A DNA stretch of 8,857 nt. Source: an uncultured Ruminococcus sp. GTDB taxonomy: Bacteria > Bacillota > Clostridia > Oscillospirales > Ruminococcaceae. Positions 1 to 5,770 of this stretch are shown one piece after another (the stretch's first letter is position 1; each line of letters opens with the position of its first letter). A program made the position numbers and the translations under genes. The stretch covers positions 1 through 8,857 of the forward strand of contig CAMBJF010000090.1 of assembly GCA_945867875.1 (NCBI GenBank). Direction: 5' to 3'. The notes beneath the pieces were generated by a model. The model saw only the letters and a list, made by a program, of their open reading frames with translations. It was not told the DNA's origin and ran no database searches.

Positions 1-10
1 GCTTATTCAT
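1..10 (-). CDS. Possible start of a divergent gene running off the left edge
   Basis: The minus strand has an ATG at 10-8 followed by only two more full codons (Met-Asn-Lys) before the window ends. An AAAGGAA Shine-Dalgarno-like stretch lies at 28-22, about 12 nt upstream, which is a little long. An in-frame ATG at 31-29 is an alternative start but has no good ribosome binding site. A good minus-strand promoter lies at 117-89. Nothing can be said about the product. The call is inferred from promoter plus ribosome binding site plus ATG only. Confidence 0.3.
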
Positions 11-88
11 TTTATAATTCTTTCCTTTCATAATACGCTTATTGCCATTCTCGTTTATGTCAATACAGAGAAAAGCATTACATAATTT

Positions 89-117
89 ATTTTATAACAT
101 TTTTCATAAAATGTCAA
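89..117 (-). promoter_or_regulatory. Probable sigma-A promoter firing leftwards
   Basis: Reading the minus strand, a perfect -35 TTGACA (117-112) is followed by a 17-bp spacer and a -10 TAAAAT (94-89, 5 of 6 consensus). Transcription would start near 82 and leave the window, serving the possible gene starting at 10. The AT-rich surroundings raise the chance of a coincidental match, but the spacing is ideal. Confidence 0.5.
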
Positions 118-253
118 TTGCTTTTTTGATGAAATTATAATACCGATGTGACAAAAAATTACTCTCCTATGCATAATTTACGGGAATTTTCAGGTTATAT
201 GTCTTTTTTTCACCCTGTTAGTATAAAATTAATAAATGAATTGAAATTTACTA
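118..253. other. AT-rich spacer with no recognised content
   Basis: This stretch lies between the leftward promoter and the epimerase promoter. I see no credible ORF with a ribosome binding site, no RNA gene and no strong hairpin. A TATAAT at 136-141 has no acceptable -35 partner at 16-18 bp. Confidence 0.5.
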
Positions 254-281
254 TTGATTTTTCTTCCCAGTATGTTATAAT
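254..281 (+). promoter_or_regulatory. Promoter of the epimerase gene
   Basis: TTGATT (254-259, 4 of 6 to the -35 consensus), a 16-bp spacer and a perfect TATAAT (276-281) preceded by TG at 273-274, an extended -10. The predicted start is near 288, giving a leader of about 55 nt. That leader can form a small hairpin (295-301 with 310-316, one G-U pair) before the AAGGAG site at 331-336. Confidence 0.7.
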
Positions 282-343
282 TAATATAGGTATCGGAGTG
301 TACAATTTCACACTTCAATAAAGCGTCGGAAAGGAGAATTTTG

Positions 344-1291
344 ATGAAAACTATACTTGTAACCGGCGCCGCAGGTATGATCGGCAAGGCAGTTGTAGAG
401 ATGCTTCTCTCAAAGGGTTATAACGTTATAGCTACGGATAAAGCTCCCGATCCTTTCGGCGGAACCGACAATCTCAGCTATATCCAGTGCCCCATTACCG
501 ACAAGGAAAAGATCACGGGCATCTTAAACGGCAGCAAGGTGGATATCCTTCTTCATCTCGCCTGCACCGTTGACAACGATTATCCCGCTGTTCTCTCTTC
601 CGAGGAGGAAAAGGAAAGCGCAGCAGTTGACAAGTACCTCTACAAGGCGGCTGTCAGCGCAAATCTGTCGGACATTATGATGATAAGCACCCACCTTATT
701 TACGCTCCTCAGAAAACGAGAGAGCCCATCAGAGAGACTATGCCTGAAAAGCCCTCGTCAATATATGCAAAGCTCAAGTCCGACTCGGAAAAGGCTCTTG
801 CAAACGCTCTGAAAAAGGCTGAGACAAAGGGCGTTATAATGCGTGTGTGCCCCATATATACCAAGGACTTCACCGATAACCTCAAGGCTAAGATATACGA
901 CCCCAAGGACGGCTGTGCATTCGTTTACGGCTACGGAGACTATGGATACACTTTCACCTGTCTTTACAACATCGTGGATTTCATCTACGGCATTCTCATC
1001 TGCCCCTCGGGAATTACATATCAGGGAATCTATAACGTCTGCGACTCCAAGCCCATTCAGGCTAAGGACATCGTTGAAACGCTCAGAAACGACCACAAGA
1101 TCGGTGCTGTTATGTCGAGAAATTACGGCTCTGATGCTGTCAAGGGCGTTGCCGCAATATTCGGCTCAAAGGAATCCAAGACCGATTACAGATATAATGA
1201 TCTGAGTATAGCGTGCAGCAATATTTCCTATGATAACACAAAGGCGCAGCGTATTTCCACGTTCCGATGGAAATTTACCAATACCAAGTAA
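344..1291 (+). CDS. NAD-dependent epimerase/dehydratase family protein (extended SDR)
   Basis: A 315-residue cytoplasmic oxidoreductase-type protein of the extended short-chain dehydrogenase/reductase superfamily, which typically epimerises, dehydrates or reduces nucleotide sugars using NAD(P). The N-terminal Rossmann motif is VTGAAGMIG, with glycines at 8, 11 and 14. An acidic residue follows the second strand (ATD, Asp32), which usually favours NAD over NADP. The central strand ISTHLIYAP and the catalytic YxxxK (YAKLK, Tyr141, Lys145) are present. Length is typical of the family. I chose ATG at 344, seven nt after AAGGAG (331-336); an in-frame TTG at 341 would leave only four. The gene has its own promoter and is followed by a hairpin terminator. 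The substrate cannot be told from sequence; no sugar-biosynthesis neighbours are present, so a UDP-sugar epimerase role is only one possibility. Confidence 0.85.
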   Translation: MKTILVTGAAGMIGKAVVEMLLSKGYNVIATDKAPDPFGGTDNLSYIQCPITDKEKITGILNGSKVDILLHLACTVDNDYPAVLSSEEEKESAAVDKYLYKAAVSANLSDIMMISTHLIYAPQKTREPIRETMPEKPSSIYAKLKSDSEKALANALKKAETKGVIMRVCPIYTKDFTDNLKAKIYDPKDGCAFVYGYGDYGYTFTCLYNIVDFIYGILICPSGITYQGIYNVCDSKPIQAKDIVETLRNDHKIGAVMSRNYGSDAVKGVAAIFGSKESKTDYRYNDLSIACSNISYDNTKAQRISTFRWKFTNTK

Positions 1292-1298
1292 TATCAAA

Positions 1299-1331
1299 GG
1301 CGGGCAGTGTTCAGACTGTCCGCCATTTTTT
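1299..1331 (+). terminator. Intrinsic terminator or attenuator after the epimerase gene
   Basis: A 9-bp stem (1299-1307 GGCGGGCAG with 1316-1324 CTGTCCGCC, one G-U pair) with an 8-nt loop is followed by ATTTTTT (1325-1331). The U-tract directly abuts the ribosome binding site of the next gene (1332-1338), leaving no room for a promoter between them. The downstream pair is therefore probably fed by read-through. Confidence 0.75.
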
Positions 1332-1338
1332 AGAGGTG
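1332..1338 (+). promoter_or_regulatory. Ribosome binding site supporting a TTG start
   Basis: AGAGGTG lies 7 nt before the TTG at 1346 but 16 nt before the first in-frame ATG at 1355. The spacing favours the TTG as start codon of the membrane protein gene. Confidence 0.6.
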
Positions 1339-1345
1339 TTTCATA

Positions 1346-2020
1346 TTGAAAAAAATGAGCGCAAAAGAGCTTGCAAAGCGCTATGGGCTGTTTATCGTCA
1401 GTCTGTTCATCTCGGCACTGGGCGTGGCGGTCACAAAGCGTGGAGAGCTTGGCGTATCACCCATATCCTCCACGGCAAACGTTTTGAGTATGAAATTCGA
1501 TTCGCTGTCACTGGGCAGCTGGCTCATAATCTGGAACTGCGTGCTCATTGCGGGGCAGATAATACTGCTTAGGAAAAATTTTCAGCCGATACAGCTTTTG
1601 CAGGTGCCCCTATCATTCCTTTTCGGCATTTTCACCGACATCGGTATGAAGATTGCCGCACTTATCCCTGTTTCAGGCTACATATCACGGCTCACCTCGG
1701 TGATCGGCGGCACTGTCATTCTTGGCTTCGGAATATTTCTCTCCGTTGCGGCAAATGTTATAATGAACTCGGGAGAGGCGTTTGTGAAGGCGATTTCCGA
1801 TGTTTCGGGAAAGAAATTCGGCGATGTCAAAATAATGTTTGACGTGTCCTGCGTGGTCATTGCGGCGGTGCTCTCCCTGTTCCTGTTCGATATGAAGATA
1901 GTGGGCACACGTGAGGGAACGGTCATAGCCGCTCTGTTCTCAGGAGTGTGCGTAAAGATATTCACAAGGCTTTTCAAAGATAAGACCGACGCACTGCTTA
2001 CAGGCAGCGCAGTAAATTAA
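1346..2020 (+). CDS. YczE/YitT-like integral membrane protein
   Basis: A 224-residue polytopic membrane protein resembling the YczE/YyaS/YitT-like (DUF6198) family found widely in Firmicutes; its molecular function is unknown. Six hydrophobic segments are visible at about 13-30, 56-75, 83-106, 116-140, 163-182 and 188-206. Family-like short motifs include GELGVSPISS near residue 33, following the first segment, and GTREGTVIAALFSG near 187-200. The protein starts at TTG (ribosome binding site spacing), one residue before Lys-Lys-Met; an ATG start would shorten it by three residues. It follows the epimerase terminator without a visible promoter and lies 13 nt before the exonuclease gene, whose ribosome binding site overlaps this stop codon, so the two are probably co-transcribed and translationally coupled. 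Family assignment is from recognised motifs and topology and is fairly but not fully secure. Confidence 0.75.
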   Translation: MKKMSAKELAKRYGLFIVSLFISALGVAVTKRGELGVSPISSTANVLSMKFDSLSLGSWLIIWNCVLIAGQIILLRKNFQPIQLLQVPLSFLFGIFTDIGMKIAALIPVSGYISRLTSVIGGTVILGFGIFLSVAANVIMNSGEAFVKAISDVSGKKFGDVKIMFDVSCVVIAAVLSLFLFDMKIVGTREGTVIAALFSGVCVKIFTRLFKDKTDALLTGSAVN

Positions 2021-2033
2021 AGGACTGAGAAAT

Positions 2034-2687
2034 ATGCCGAAAAATCACAGCAAAATAATCCTTGACCTGGAGTTCAACCCCGTCAGAGTCCCCGAAATTC
2101 GAGAAAAAATGCGCAGCGAGATAATCGAGATAGGTGCGGTGAAGCTTGACGACAGCTTAAAGGAGATATCCTCCTTTGACGAGTACATCAAGCCTGCCTA
2201 CAACACCGTTGAGGACAAAATATCCCACCTTACGGGCATAACCAACGAGCAGCTTGAGCCCTGCGGCGATTTTGACGCCGTTATGCACAGGTTTATGGAC
2301 TGGATAGGCGGCGAGCCATATTCTCTTTATTCCTGGAGCCTTACGGATATGAACGTTATGCTTGATGAGATAGACTACAAGTTTCCCGAGGACGAATGCT
2401 ACGATATGTTTTTTGTTCACTGGACAGACCTGCAAAAAATTTATCAGCGGCAGATGGGCTTTTACAAGTCTATGGGGCTTACGAACGCTCTGGGAAGCCT
2501 GAACATTTATTTTGACGGCACGGAACACGGTGCTCTTGCCGATGCACGGAACACCGCCGAAATTATGCGGTATCTGAGTGACAGTGAAAAAATGGACAAA
2601 TTCCGCAACCGCACCCACGTGACCTATAACACCTCTTCCGATTCGTCCGGATTTTCTCTTGGCAATATCACCATAAAAAGAAAGTAA
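2034..2687 (+). CDS. DEDDh-family 3'-5' exonuclease
   Basis: A 217-residue cytoplasmic RNase T/DnaQ-like nuclease that should remove nucleotides from 3' ends using two metal ions. The three Exo motifs are visible: Exo I DLEF (Asp11, Glu13) followed by EIIEIGAVKL; Exo II around WSLTDMNVM (Asp105); and Exo III HGALADARN (His165, Asp170), whose HxAxxD pattern marks the DEDDh subgroup. The arrangement and length fit the stand-alone KapD/ERI-1-like exonucleases rather than a polymerase proofreading subunit; whether it prefers RNA or DNA is not decidable here. The ATG at 2034 is preceded by AAAGGA (2019-2024), which overlaps the stop codon of the membrane protein gene. The last 30 or so residues are polar and look disordered. 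No strong terminator follows. Confidence 0.88.
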   Translation: MPKNHSKIILDLEFNPVRVPEIREKMRSEIIEIGAVKLDDSLKEISSFDEYIKPAYNTVEDKISHLTGITNEQLEPCGDFDAVMHRFMDWIGGEPYSLYSWSLTDMNVMLDEIDYKFPEDECYDMFFVHWTDLQKIYQRQMGFYKSMGLTNALGSLNIYFDGTEHGALADARNTAEIMRYLSDSEKMDKFRNRTHVTYNTSSDSSGFSLGNITIKRK

Positions 2688-2723
2688 TATTATCAGCATT
2701 TTGCTAAAATATGTCTCCCACTA

Positions 2724-2752
2724 TTGTTTTTTTTAGTGCAATGTGATATAAT
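2724..2752 (+). promoter_or_regulatory. Promoter of the cytidylate kinase-like gene
   Basis: TTGTTT (2724-2729), 17-bp spacer, perfect TATAAT (2747-2752) with an extended -10 TG at 2744-2745. The predicted start is near 2759, giving an untranslated leader of about 135 nt. The -35 is weak (3 of 6), which an extended -10 can compensate. Confidence 0.7.
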
Positions 2753-2780
2753 GATTACATCAAAACCCGTTATACATTCG

Positions 2781-2874
2781 GGAGGAGGCAATGGTTTGAA
2801 AATCACAGATTTTCAAACCCCGAGTTTTGTTTCTTCGGCTGTTGCCTCGATTTGCTTCGCAAAACACAAAACTC
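2781..2874 (+). promoter_or_regulatory. Structured leader with nested inverted repeats upstream of the kinase-like gene
   Basis: Inside the predicted 5' leader four complementary pairs are visible. A perfect 12-bp hairpin with a 3-nt loop is formed by 2793-2804 and 2808-2819. A perfect 9-bp pair is formed by 2822-2830 (GAGTTTTGT) and 2866-2874 (ACAAAACTC). It encloses a 5-bp hairpin, 2851-2855 with 2859-2863. A 7-bp pair, 2785-2791 (GAGGCAA) with 2842-2848 (TTGCCTC), would enclose the first hairpin and cross the second pair, so these are alternatives. A very strong ribosome-binding-like GGAGGAGG (2781-2788) lies at the 5' side, followed only by a three-codon ORF (ATG at 2791, stop at 2797-2799). 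The gene's own site, AAGGAGTGA at 2879-2887, follows the last stem by 4 nt. It may be a cis-regulatory RNA or an inserted small repeat element; no known riboswitch class is recognised. Confidence 0.5.
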
Positions 2875-2893
2875 TAAAAAGGAGTGATCCTAT

Positions 2894-3505
2894 ATGGAAA
2901 AAACACAGATAATCACTATCGGTCGCCGCTGCGGAAGCGGAGGAAGAATAATCGGCAAGACCTTGGCTGAAAAGCTCGGTCTCCCCTTTTACGATAAAGA
3001 GCTTATCACAGAAGCCGCAAAGCAGAGCGGTCTGTGCGATAAATTTATGGAAAATTTCGAGGAAACTCCCACAGCCAGCCTGCTTTATTCGCTTGTTATG
3101 AACGCACAGCAGGGCGGTTTCTATATGGGCAAGCCGATCGAGCTTGTGGCGTATGAGGCTCAGATAAACGCCGTTAAGGCTGCTGCCGCAAAGGGTCCCT
3201 GCGTTATCGTAGGACGCTGTGCGGATTATATCCTCAAAGATGATTACGATGTTGTAAGCGTGTTCGTCAATGCTTCCAAGGAGTTCAGAGCTGCCCGTGT
3301 TATGGAAATGGATAAGATATCCGAAAAGGACGCTCTGGCAAAGCTTGCAAGAGTTGACAAGGCAAGAGCATCTTATCACAATTACCACGCTGACACAAAG
3401 TGGGGCTCATCCGATAGCTACGAGCTTTGCATCAGAAGCGACAATATCTCCTTTGAGGCTGCCGCTGACCTTATTGATTTTTATATTAAGTCACGTAAAA
3501 AGTAA
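2894..3505 (+). CDS. Cytidylate kinase-like family protein
   Basis: A 203-residue P-loop nucleotide kinase homologue of the cytidylate kinase-like family, common in clostridia; the true nucleotide substrate is not established for most members. The N-terminus has the phosphate-binding loop variant GRRCGSGGRIIG (about residues 10-21), followed by AEKLGLPFYDKELI. The middle has VIVGRCADYIL (about 105-114). The C-terminal part has the lid-like arginine-rich FRAARV (131-136) and the DKARASYHNYHADTKWGSSDSYELCIRS block (155-182) typical of this family. The ATG at 2894 sits 9 nt after AAGGAG within AAGGAGTGA. The gene has its own promoter and structured leader and ends in a strong terminator facing the ribosomal operon. 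It differs from housekeeping Cmk in its P-loop, so the symbol cmk is not assigned. Confidence 0.85.
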   Translation: MEKTQIITIGRRCGSGGRIIGKTLAEKLGLPFYDKELITEAAKQSGLCDKFMENFEETPTASLLYSLVMNAQQGGFYMGKPIELVAYEAQINAVKAAAAKGPCVIVGRCADYILKDDYDVVSVFVNASKEFRAARVMEMDKISEKDALAKLARVDKARASYHNYHADTKWGSSDSYELCIRSDNISFEAAADLIDFYIKSRKK

Positions 3506-3516
3506 GCATTATAACG

Positions 3517-3551
3517 AATGCCCGTCACCTTTTCAGGCGGCGGGCATTTTT
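3517..3551 (+). terminator. Intrinsic terminator of the kinase-like gene
   Basis: A 13-position stem (3517-3529 with 3536-3548) with one A-C mismatch and one G-U pair, loop TTTTCA, followed by further T residues to 3551. It lies 12 nt after the stop codon and faces the convergent ribosomal operon terminator. Confidence 0.88.
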
Positions 3552-3563
3552 ATATATCTGCAC

Positions 3564-3594
3564 AAAAAAGGACGGCTCATACGAACCGTCCTTT
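3564..3594 (-). terminator. Intrinsic terminator of the rpmG-secE-nusG-rplK-rplA operon
   Basis: On the minus strand, 3594-3583 (AAAGGACGGTTC) pairs with 3578-3567 to give 12 bp, one of them G-U, with a 4-nt loop. It is followed by an unbroken U run (3569-3564, partly in the stem). It starts 20 nt after the rplA stop codon, so the operon appears to end here instead of continuing to rplJ. Confidence 0.9.
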
Positions 3595-3613
3595 GAGATA
3601 TCCTGTATATTAA

Positions 3614-4309
3614 TTATACACCGTACTTGGAAGTGGAAACGGGGATACCAACGCCCATTGTGGAAGCAACTGTGCAGGACTTGATGTAAGTACCCTTAGC
3701 TGCTGCGGGCTTAGCCTTAACGATAGCTTCGAGAAGAGTCTCAAAGTTCTCGGAAAGCTTTTCTGCACCGAAGGAGATCTTTCCGATGGGGCAGTGAATG
3801 ATGTTTGTCTTGTCGAGACGGTACTCGATCTTACCTGCCTTAGCCTCTGTTACAGCCTTGGCAACGTCAGGAGCAACTGTTCCTGCCTTGGGGTTAGGCA
3901 TAAGTCCACGGGGACCGAGAACCTTACCGAGACGGCCTACGAGACCCATCATATCGGGGGACGCAATTACTACGTCGAAATCCATCCAGTTTTCCTTGAG
4001 GATCTTGTCAACGAGATCCTGAGCGCCTACGAACTCAGCGCCTGCTGCCTTAGCAGCCTCCATCTTATCTTCCTTGCAGAATACGCAAACTCTTACGTTC
4101 TTACCTGTACCGTTGGGAAGAACAACTGCGCCTCTAACCTGCTGGTCAGCGTGACGGGAGTCAACGCCGAGACGAACGTGAACTTCAACGGTCTCGTCAA
4201 ACTTAGCCTTTGCAGTCTTGCAGGCAAGGTCGAGAGCCTCGGTTGTGTCATAAAGCTTATTGCTGTCAACAAGCTTTGCGCTTTCGATATATTTCTTACC
4301 GTGTTTCAT
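3614..4309 (-). CDS. rplA: Large ribosomal subunit protein L1
   Basis: A 231-residue ribosomal protein L1, which forms the mobile L1 stalk of the 50S subunit, binds 23S rRNA near the E site and in many bacteria represses its own mRNA. The L1 signature block MGLVGRLGKVLGPRGLMPNP is in the middle of the protein, and the N-terminal MKHGKKYIESAKLVD and C-terminal TYIKSCTVASTMGVGIPV are typical. Length matches the usual 229-234. I chose ATG at 4309-4307, which has AGGAGG (4324-4319) nine nt upstream; a longer in-frame start at 4348 would add 13 residues absent from the family. It is the last gene of its operon: a terminator follows and rplJ/rplL do not. The 94-nt spacer after rplK can form alternative hairpins that could be an L1 target (inferred). 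Confidence 0.97.
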   Translation of the reverse strand: MKHGKKYIESAKLVDSNKLYDTTEALDLACKTAKAKFDETVEVHVRLGVDSRHADQQVRGAVVLPNGTGKNVRVCVFCKEDKMEAAKAAGAEFVGAQDLVDKILKENWMDFDVVIASPDMMGLVGRLGKVLGPRGLMPNPKAGTVAPDVAKAVTEAKAGKIEYRLDKTNIIHCPIGKISFGAEKLSENFETLLEAIVKAKPAAAKGTYIKSCTVASTMGVGIPVSTSKYGV

Positions 4310-4338
4310 TATTATTTTCCTCCTAATAGTGGTAATTA

Positions 4339-4386
4339 CTCCCTGCATAATTCATATGGGGAGCTGCGGAAGCTTTAGATCCTCCC
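4339..4386 (-). promoter_or_regulatory. Alternative hairpins in the rplK-rplA spacer, possible L1 autoregulatory site
   Basis: On the minus strand a CTCCC at 4363-4359 can pair either with GGGAG upstream (4386-4382) or with GGGAG downstream (4343-4339). The downstream form is extended by CATA/TATG across a 2-nt bulge. The two forms exclude each other. The position directly before rplA and a helix interrupted by an asymmetric loop fit what is known of L1 mRNA sites in general. The specific L1 motif was not demonstrated here. Confidence 0.3.
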
Positions 4387-4403
4387 ACTTATGCGTAATT
4401 CGA

Positions 4404-4829
4404 TCAATCAACGACCTCTACGCCCATAGAACGAGCTGTACCTGCGATCATGCTCATAGCAGACTCAACGCTGGAAGCGTTAAGATCGGGCATCTTAGTC
4501 TCGGCGATCTTTCTGATCTGATCCTTGGTGATCTTGCCGACCTTGGTCTTGTTGGGAACGCCGGAACCGCTCTGAAGGTTGATAGCCTTCTTGATAAGAA
4601 CGGCTGCAGGGGGTGTCTTTGTGATGAATGTGAAGGAACGGTCTGCATATACTGTAATAACTACAGGAATGATAAGACCGATATCGTTCTTAGTTCTCTC
4701 GTTGAACTCCTTGGTGAATGCCATAATATTTACACCGTGCTGACCGAGTGCAGGGCCAACAGGGGGAGCAGGTGTAGCCTTACCTGCTGCGATCTGAAGC
4801 TTAATTAAGCCAACAACTTTCTGTGCCAT
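4404..4829 (-). CDS. rplK: Large ribosomal subunit protein L11
   Basis: A 141-residue ribosomal protein L11, which binds the GTPase-associated centre of 23S rRNA and contacts elongation factors and RelA. The N-terminal domain shows the proline-rich KATPAPPVGPALGQHGVNI (residues 17-35), the region linked to thiostrepton binding. The RNA-binding C-terminal domain ends in the family signature IAGTARSMGVEV (128-139). Length is exactly the usual 141-142. The start at 4829-4827 has GGAGG (4842-4838) eight nt upstream; the in-frame ATG at 4844 overlaps that ribosome binding site and is not used. It lies between nusG and rplA in the common bacterial order. Confidence 0.97.
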   Translation of the reverse strand: MAQKVVGLIKLQIAAGKATPAPPVGPALGQHGVNIMAFTKEFNERTKNDIGLIIPVVITVYADRSFTFITKTPPAAVLIKKAINLQSGSGVPNKTKVGKITKDQIRKIAETKMPDLNASSVESAMSMIAGTARSMGVEVVD

Positions 4830-4855
4830 AACGCACACCTCCATAAATCGTGTTA

Positions 4856-4873
4856 CTGCATATCACAATGCAG
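4856..4873 (-). other. Short hairpin in the nusG-rplK spacer
   Basis: CTGCAT (4873-4868 on the minus strand) pairs perfectly with ATGCAG (4861-4856) around a 6-nt loop. There is no U-tract, so it is not a terminator. It could mark an mRNA processing or autoregulatory site, but six base pairs alone are weak evidence. Confidence 0.3.
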
Positions 4874-4893
4874 AGATAGTTAGAAATTCGGAA

Positions 4894-5430
4894 TCAAAAT
4901 TCGTCCGCTGCCTTGACCTGGCTTATTTCCAGTGTAGCAAGGGTCTCACGTCCGAACATAGATACGGAAACATCTGCAGTGCCGTCCTCGGTGTTTATGC
5001 CCTTCACCTCGCCGGTGAAGCCTTCCATAGGACCTGCTGTGATCTGAACTCTGTCTCCGACCTTGAAATCAGCTTCGGCTGCCTTAACGCCTCTGTCAAC
5101 ACCGAGAGCTGCGACTTCCTTTTCCGAAAGGGGAACAGGCTCGCTTCCGGGACCTACAAAGCCCGTAACGCCTCTTGTATTGCGGACAACGTACCAGCTG
5201 TCGTCGGTTAAGATCATTTTCACCAGCACATAACCGGGGAAAACCTTGCGCTCAACTTCACGGAGCACATCTTTGTCATTCTTTTCCATAGCCTTTTCGG
5301 TAGGTACTTTGACTTCCTGAATGAGATCGTGAAGCTTGCGGTTTTCAACAACCTTGAGGATCGTCTGAGCAACCTTGTTTTCATATCCGGAATAGGTGTG
5401 AATAACGTACCATCTTGCTGCTTCTGACAT
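4894..5430 (-). CDS. nusG: Transcription termination/antitermination factor NusG
   Basis: A 178-residue NusG that binds the RNA polymerase clamp and affects pausing, termination and transcription-translation coupling. The NGN domain covers about residues 5-107, with WYVIHTYSGYENKV (7-20), FPGYVLV (64-70) and VRNTRGVTGFVG (82-93). The KOW domain follows at about 122-175, with FKVGDRVQITAGPMEGFTGEV. Length is normal. ATG at 5430-5428 has GGAGG (5444-5440) nine nt upstream. It stands between secE and rplK, the conserved arrangement. The 67-nt secE-nusG and 64-nt nusG-rplK spacers contain no recognised promoter, so it is probably read from the rpmG promoter. Confidence 0.97.
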   Translation of the reverse strand: MSEAARWYVIHTYSGYENKVAQTILKVVENRKLHDLIQEVKVPTEKAMEKNDKDVLREVERKVFPGYVLVKMILTDDSWYVVRNTRGVTGFVGPGSEPVPLSEKEVAALGVDRGVKAAEADFKVGDRVQITAGPMEGFTGEVKGINTEDGTADVSVSMFGRETLATLEISQVKAADEF

Positions 5431-5497
5431 ATGCTCTTGCCTCCGTTTATATTTTTGGTGAAAACCTTAATTTCTGACGGGGGAATATCCCTCTGTC

Positions 5498-5755
5498 TCA
5501 GCCTGCCATTGAAAGAAGTCCTTTCAGAAGATATGCAAAAGCTGTATCCAGTCCCCAGATAGCAACGCCGCTTACGATCATTGCTGCAAGAACTGCGCCC
5601 GTATTGTTGATAACGGTCTTTTTAGAAGGCCAGACGACCTTTTTGAACTCGCTCTTGAGATCCTTGAAGTACTTCGCAACCCTATTGGGCTTTTTTGCCT
5701 GAGCTTTTTTGGCAGTCTTGTTTTCTGCGTTAGATGCGGATTTTTTATCTGCCAT
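5498..5755 (-). CDS. secE: Preprotein translocase subunit SecE
   Basis: An 85-residue single-spanning SecE, the essential clamp around SecY in the SecYEG protein-export channel. A lysine/alanine-rich, low-complexity N-terminal tail (1-25) precedes the amphipathic helix and the hallmark FKDLKSEFKKVVWPSKKTV (30-48, with the conserved VWPS). One membrane segment follows at about 53-79. The one-helix form is usual in Gram-positive bacteria. ATG at 5755-5753 has GGAGG (5767-5763) seven nt upstream. Only 15 nt separate it from rpmG, so the two are co-transcribed. Confidence 0.95.
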   Translation of the reverse strand: MADKKSASNAENKTAKKAQAKKPNRVAKYFKDLKSEFKKVVWPSKKTVINNTGAVLAAMIVSGVAIWGLDTAFAYLLKGLLSMAG

Positions 5756-5770
5756 AGCTGTTCCTCCGCC

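Noticed and set aside
1193..1198. TATAAT inside the 3' part of the epimerase gene as a promoter for the membrane protein gene
   Set aside because: There is no -35-like hexamer at 16-18 bp and no extended -10 TG.
2157..2699. 180-codon minus-strand ORF opposite the exonuclease gene
   Set aside because: The plus-strand exonuclease has all catalytic motifs; the antisense frame has no family features.
2698..2714. Short inverted repeat after the exonuclease gene as a terminator
   Set aside because: Only about 4-5 A-T rich base pairs with no adjacent U-tract in the right place; too weak to call.
4310..4348. Longer rplA product starting at 4348
   Set aside because: The extra 13 residues are not part of L1, and the stretch contains the rplA ribosome binding site AGGAGG at 4324-4319.
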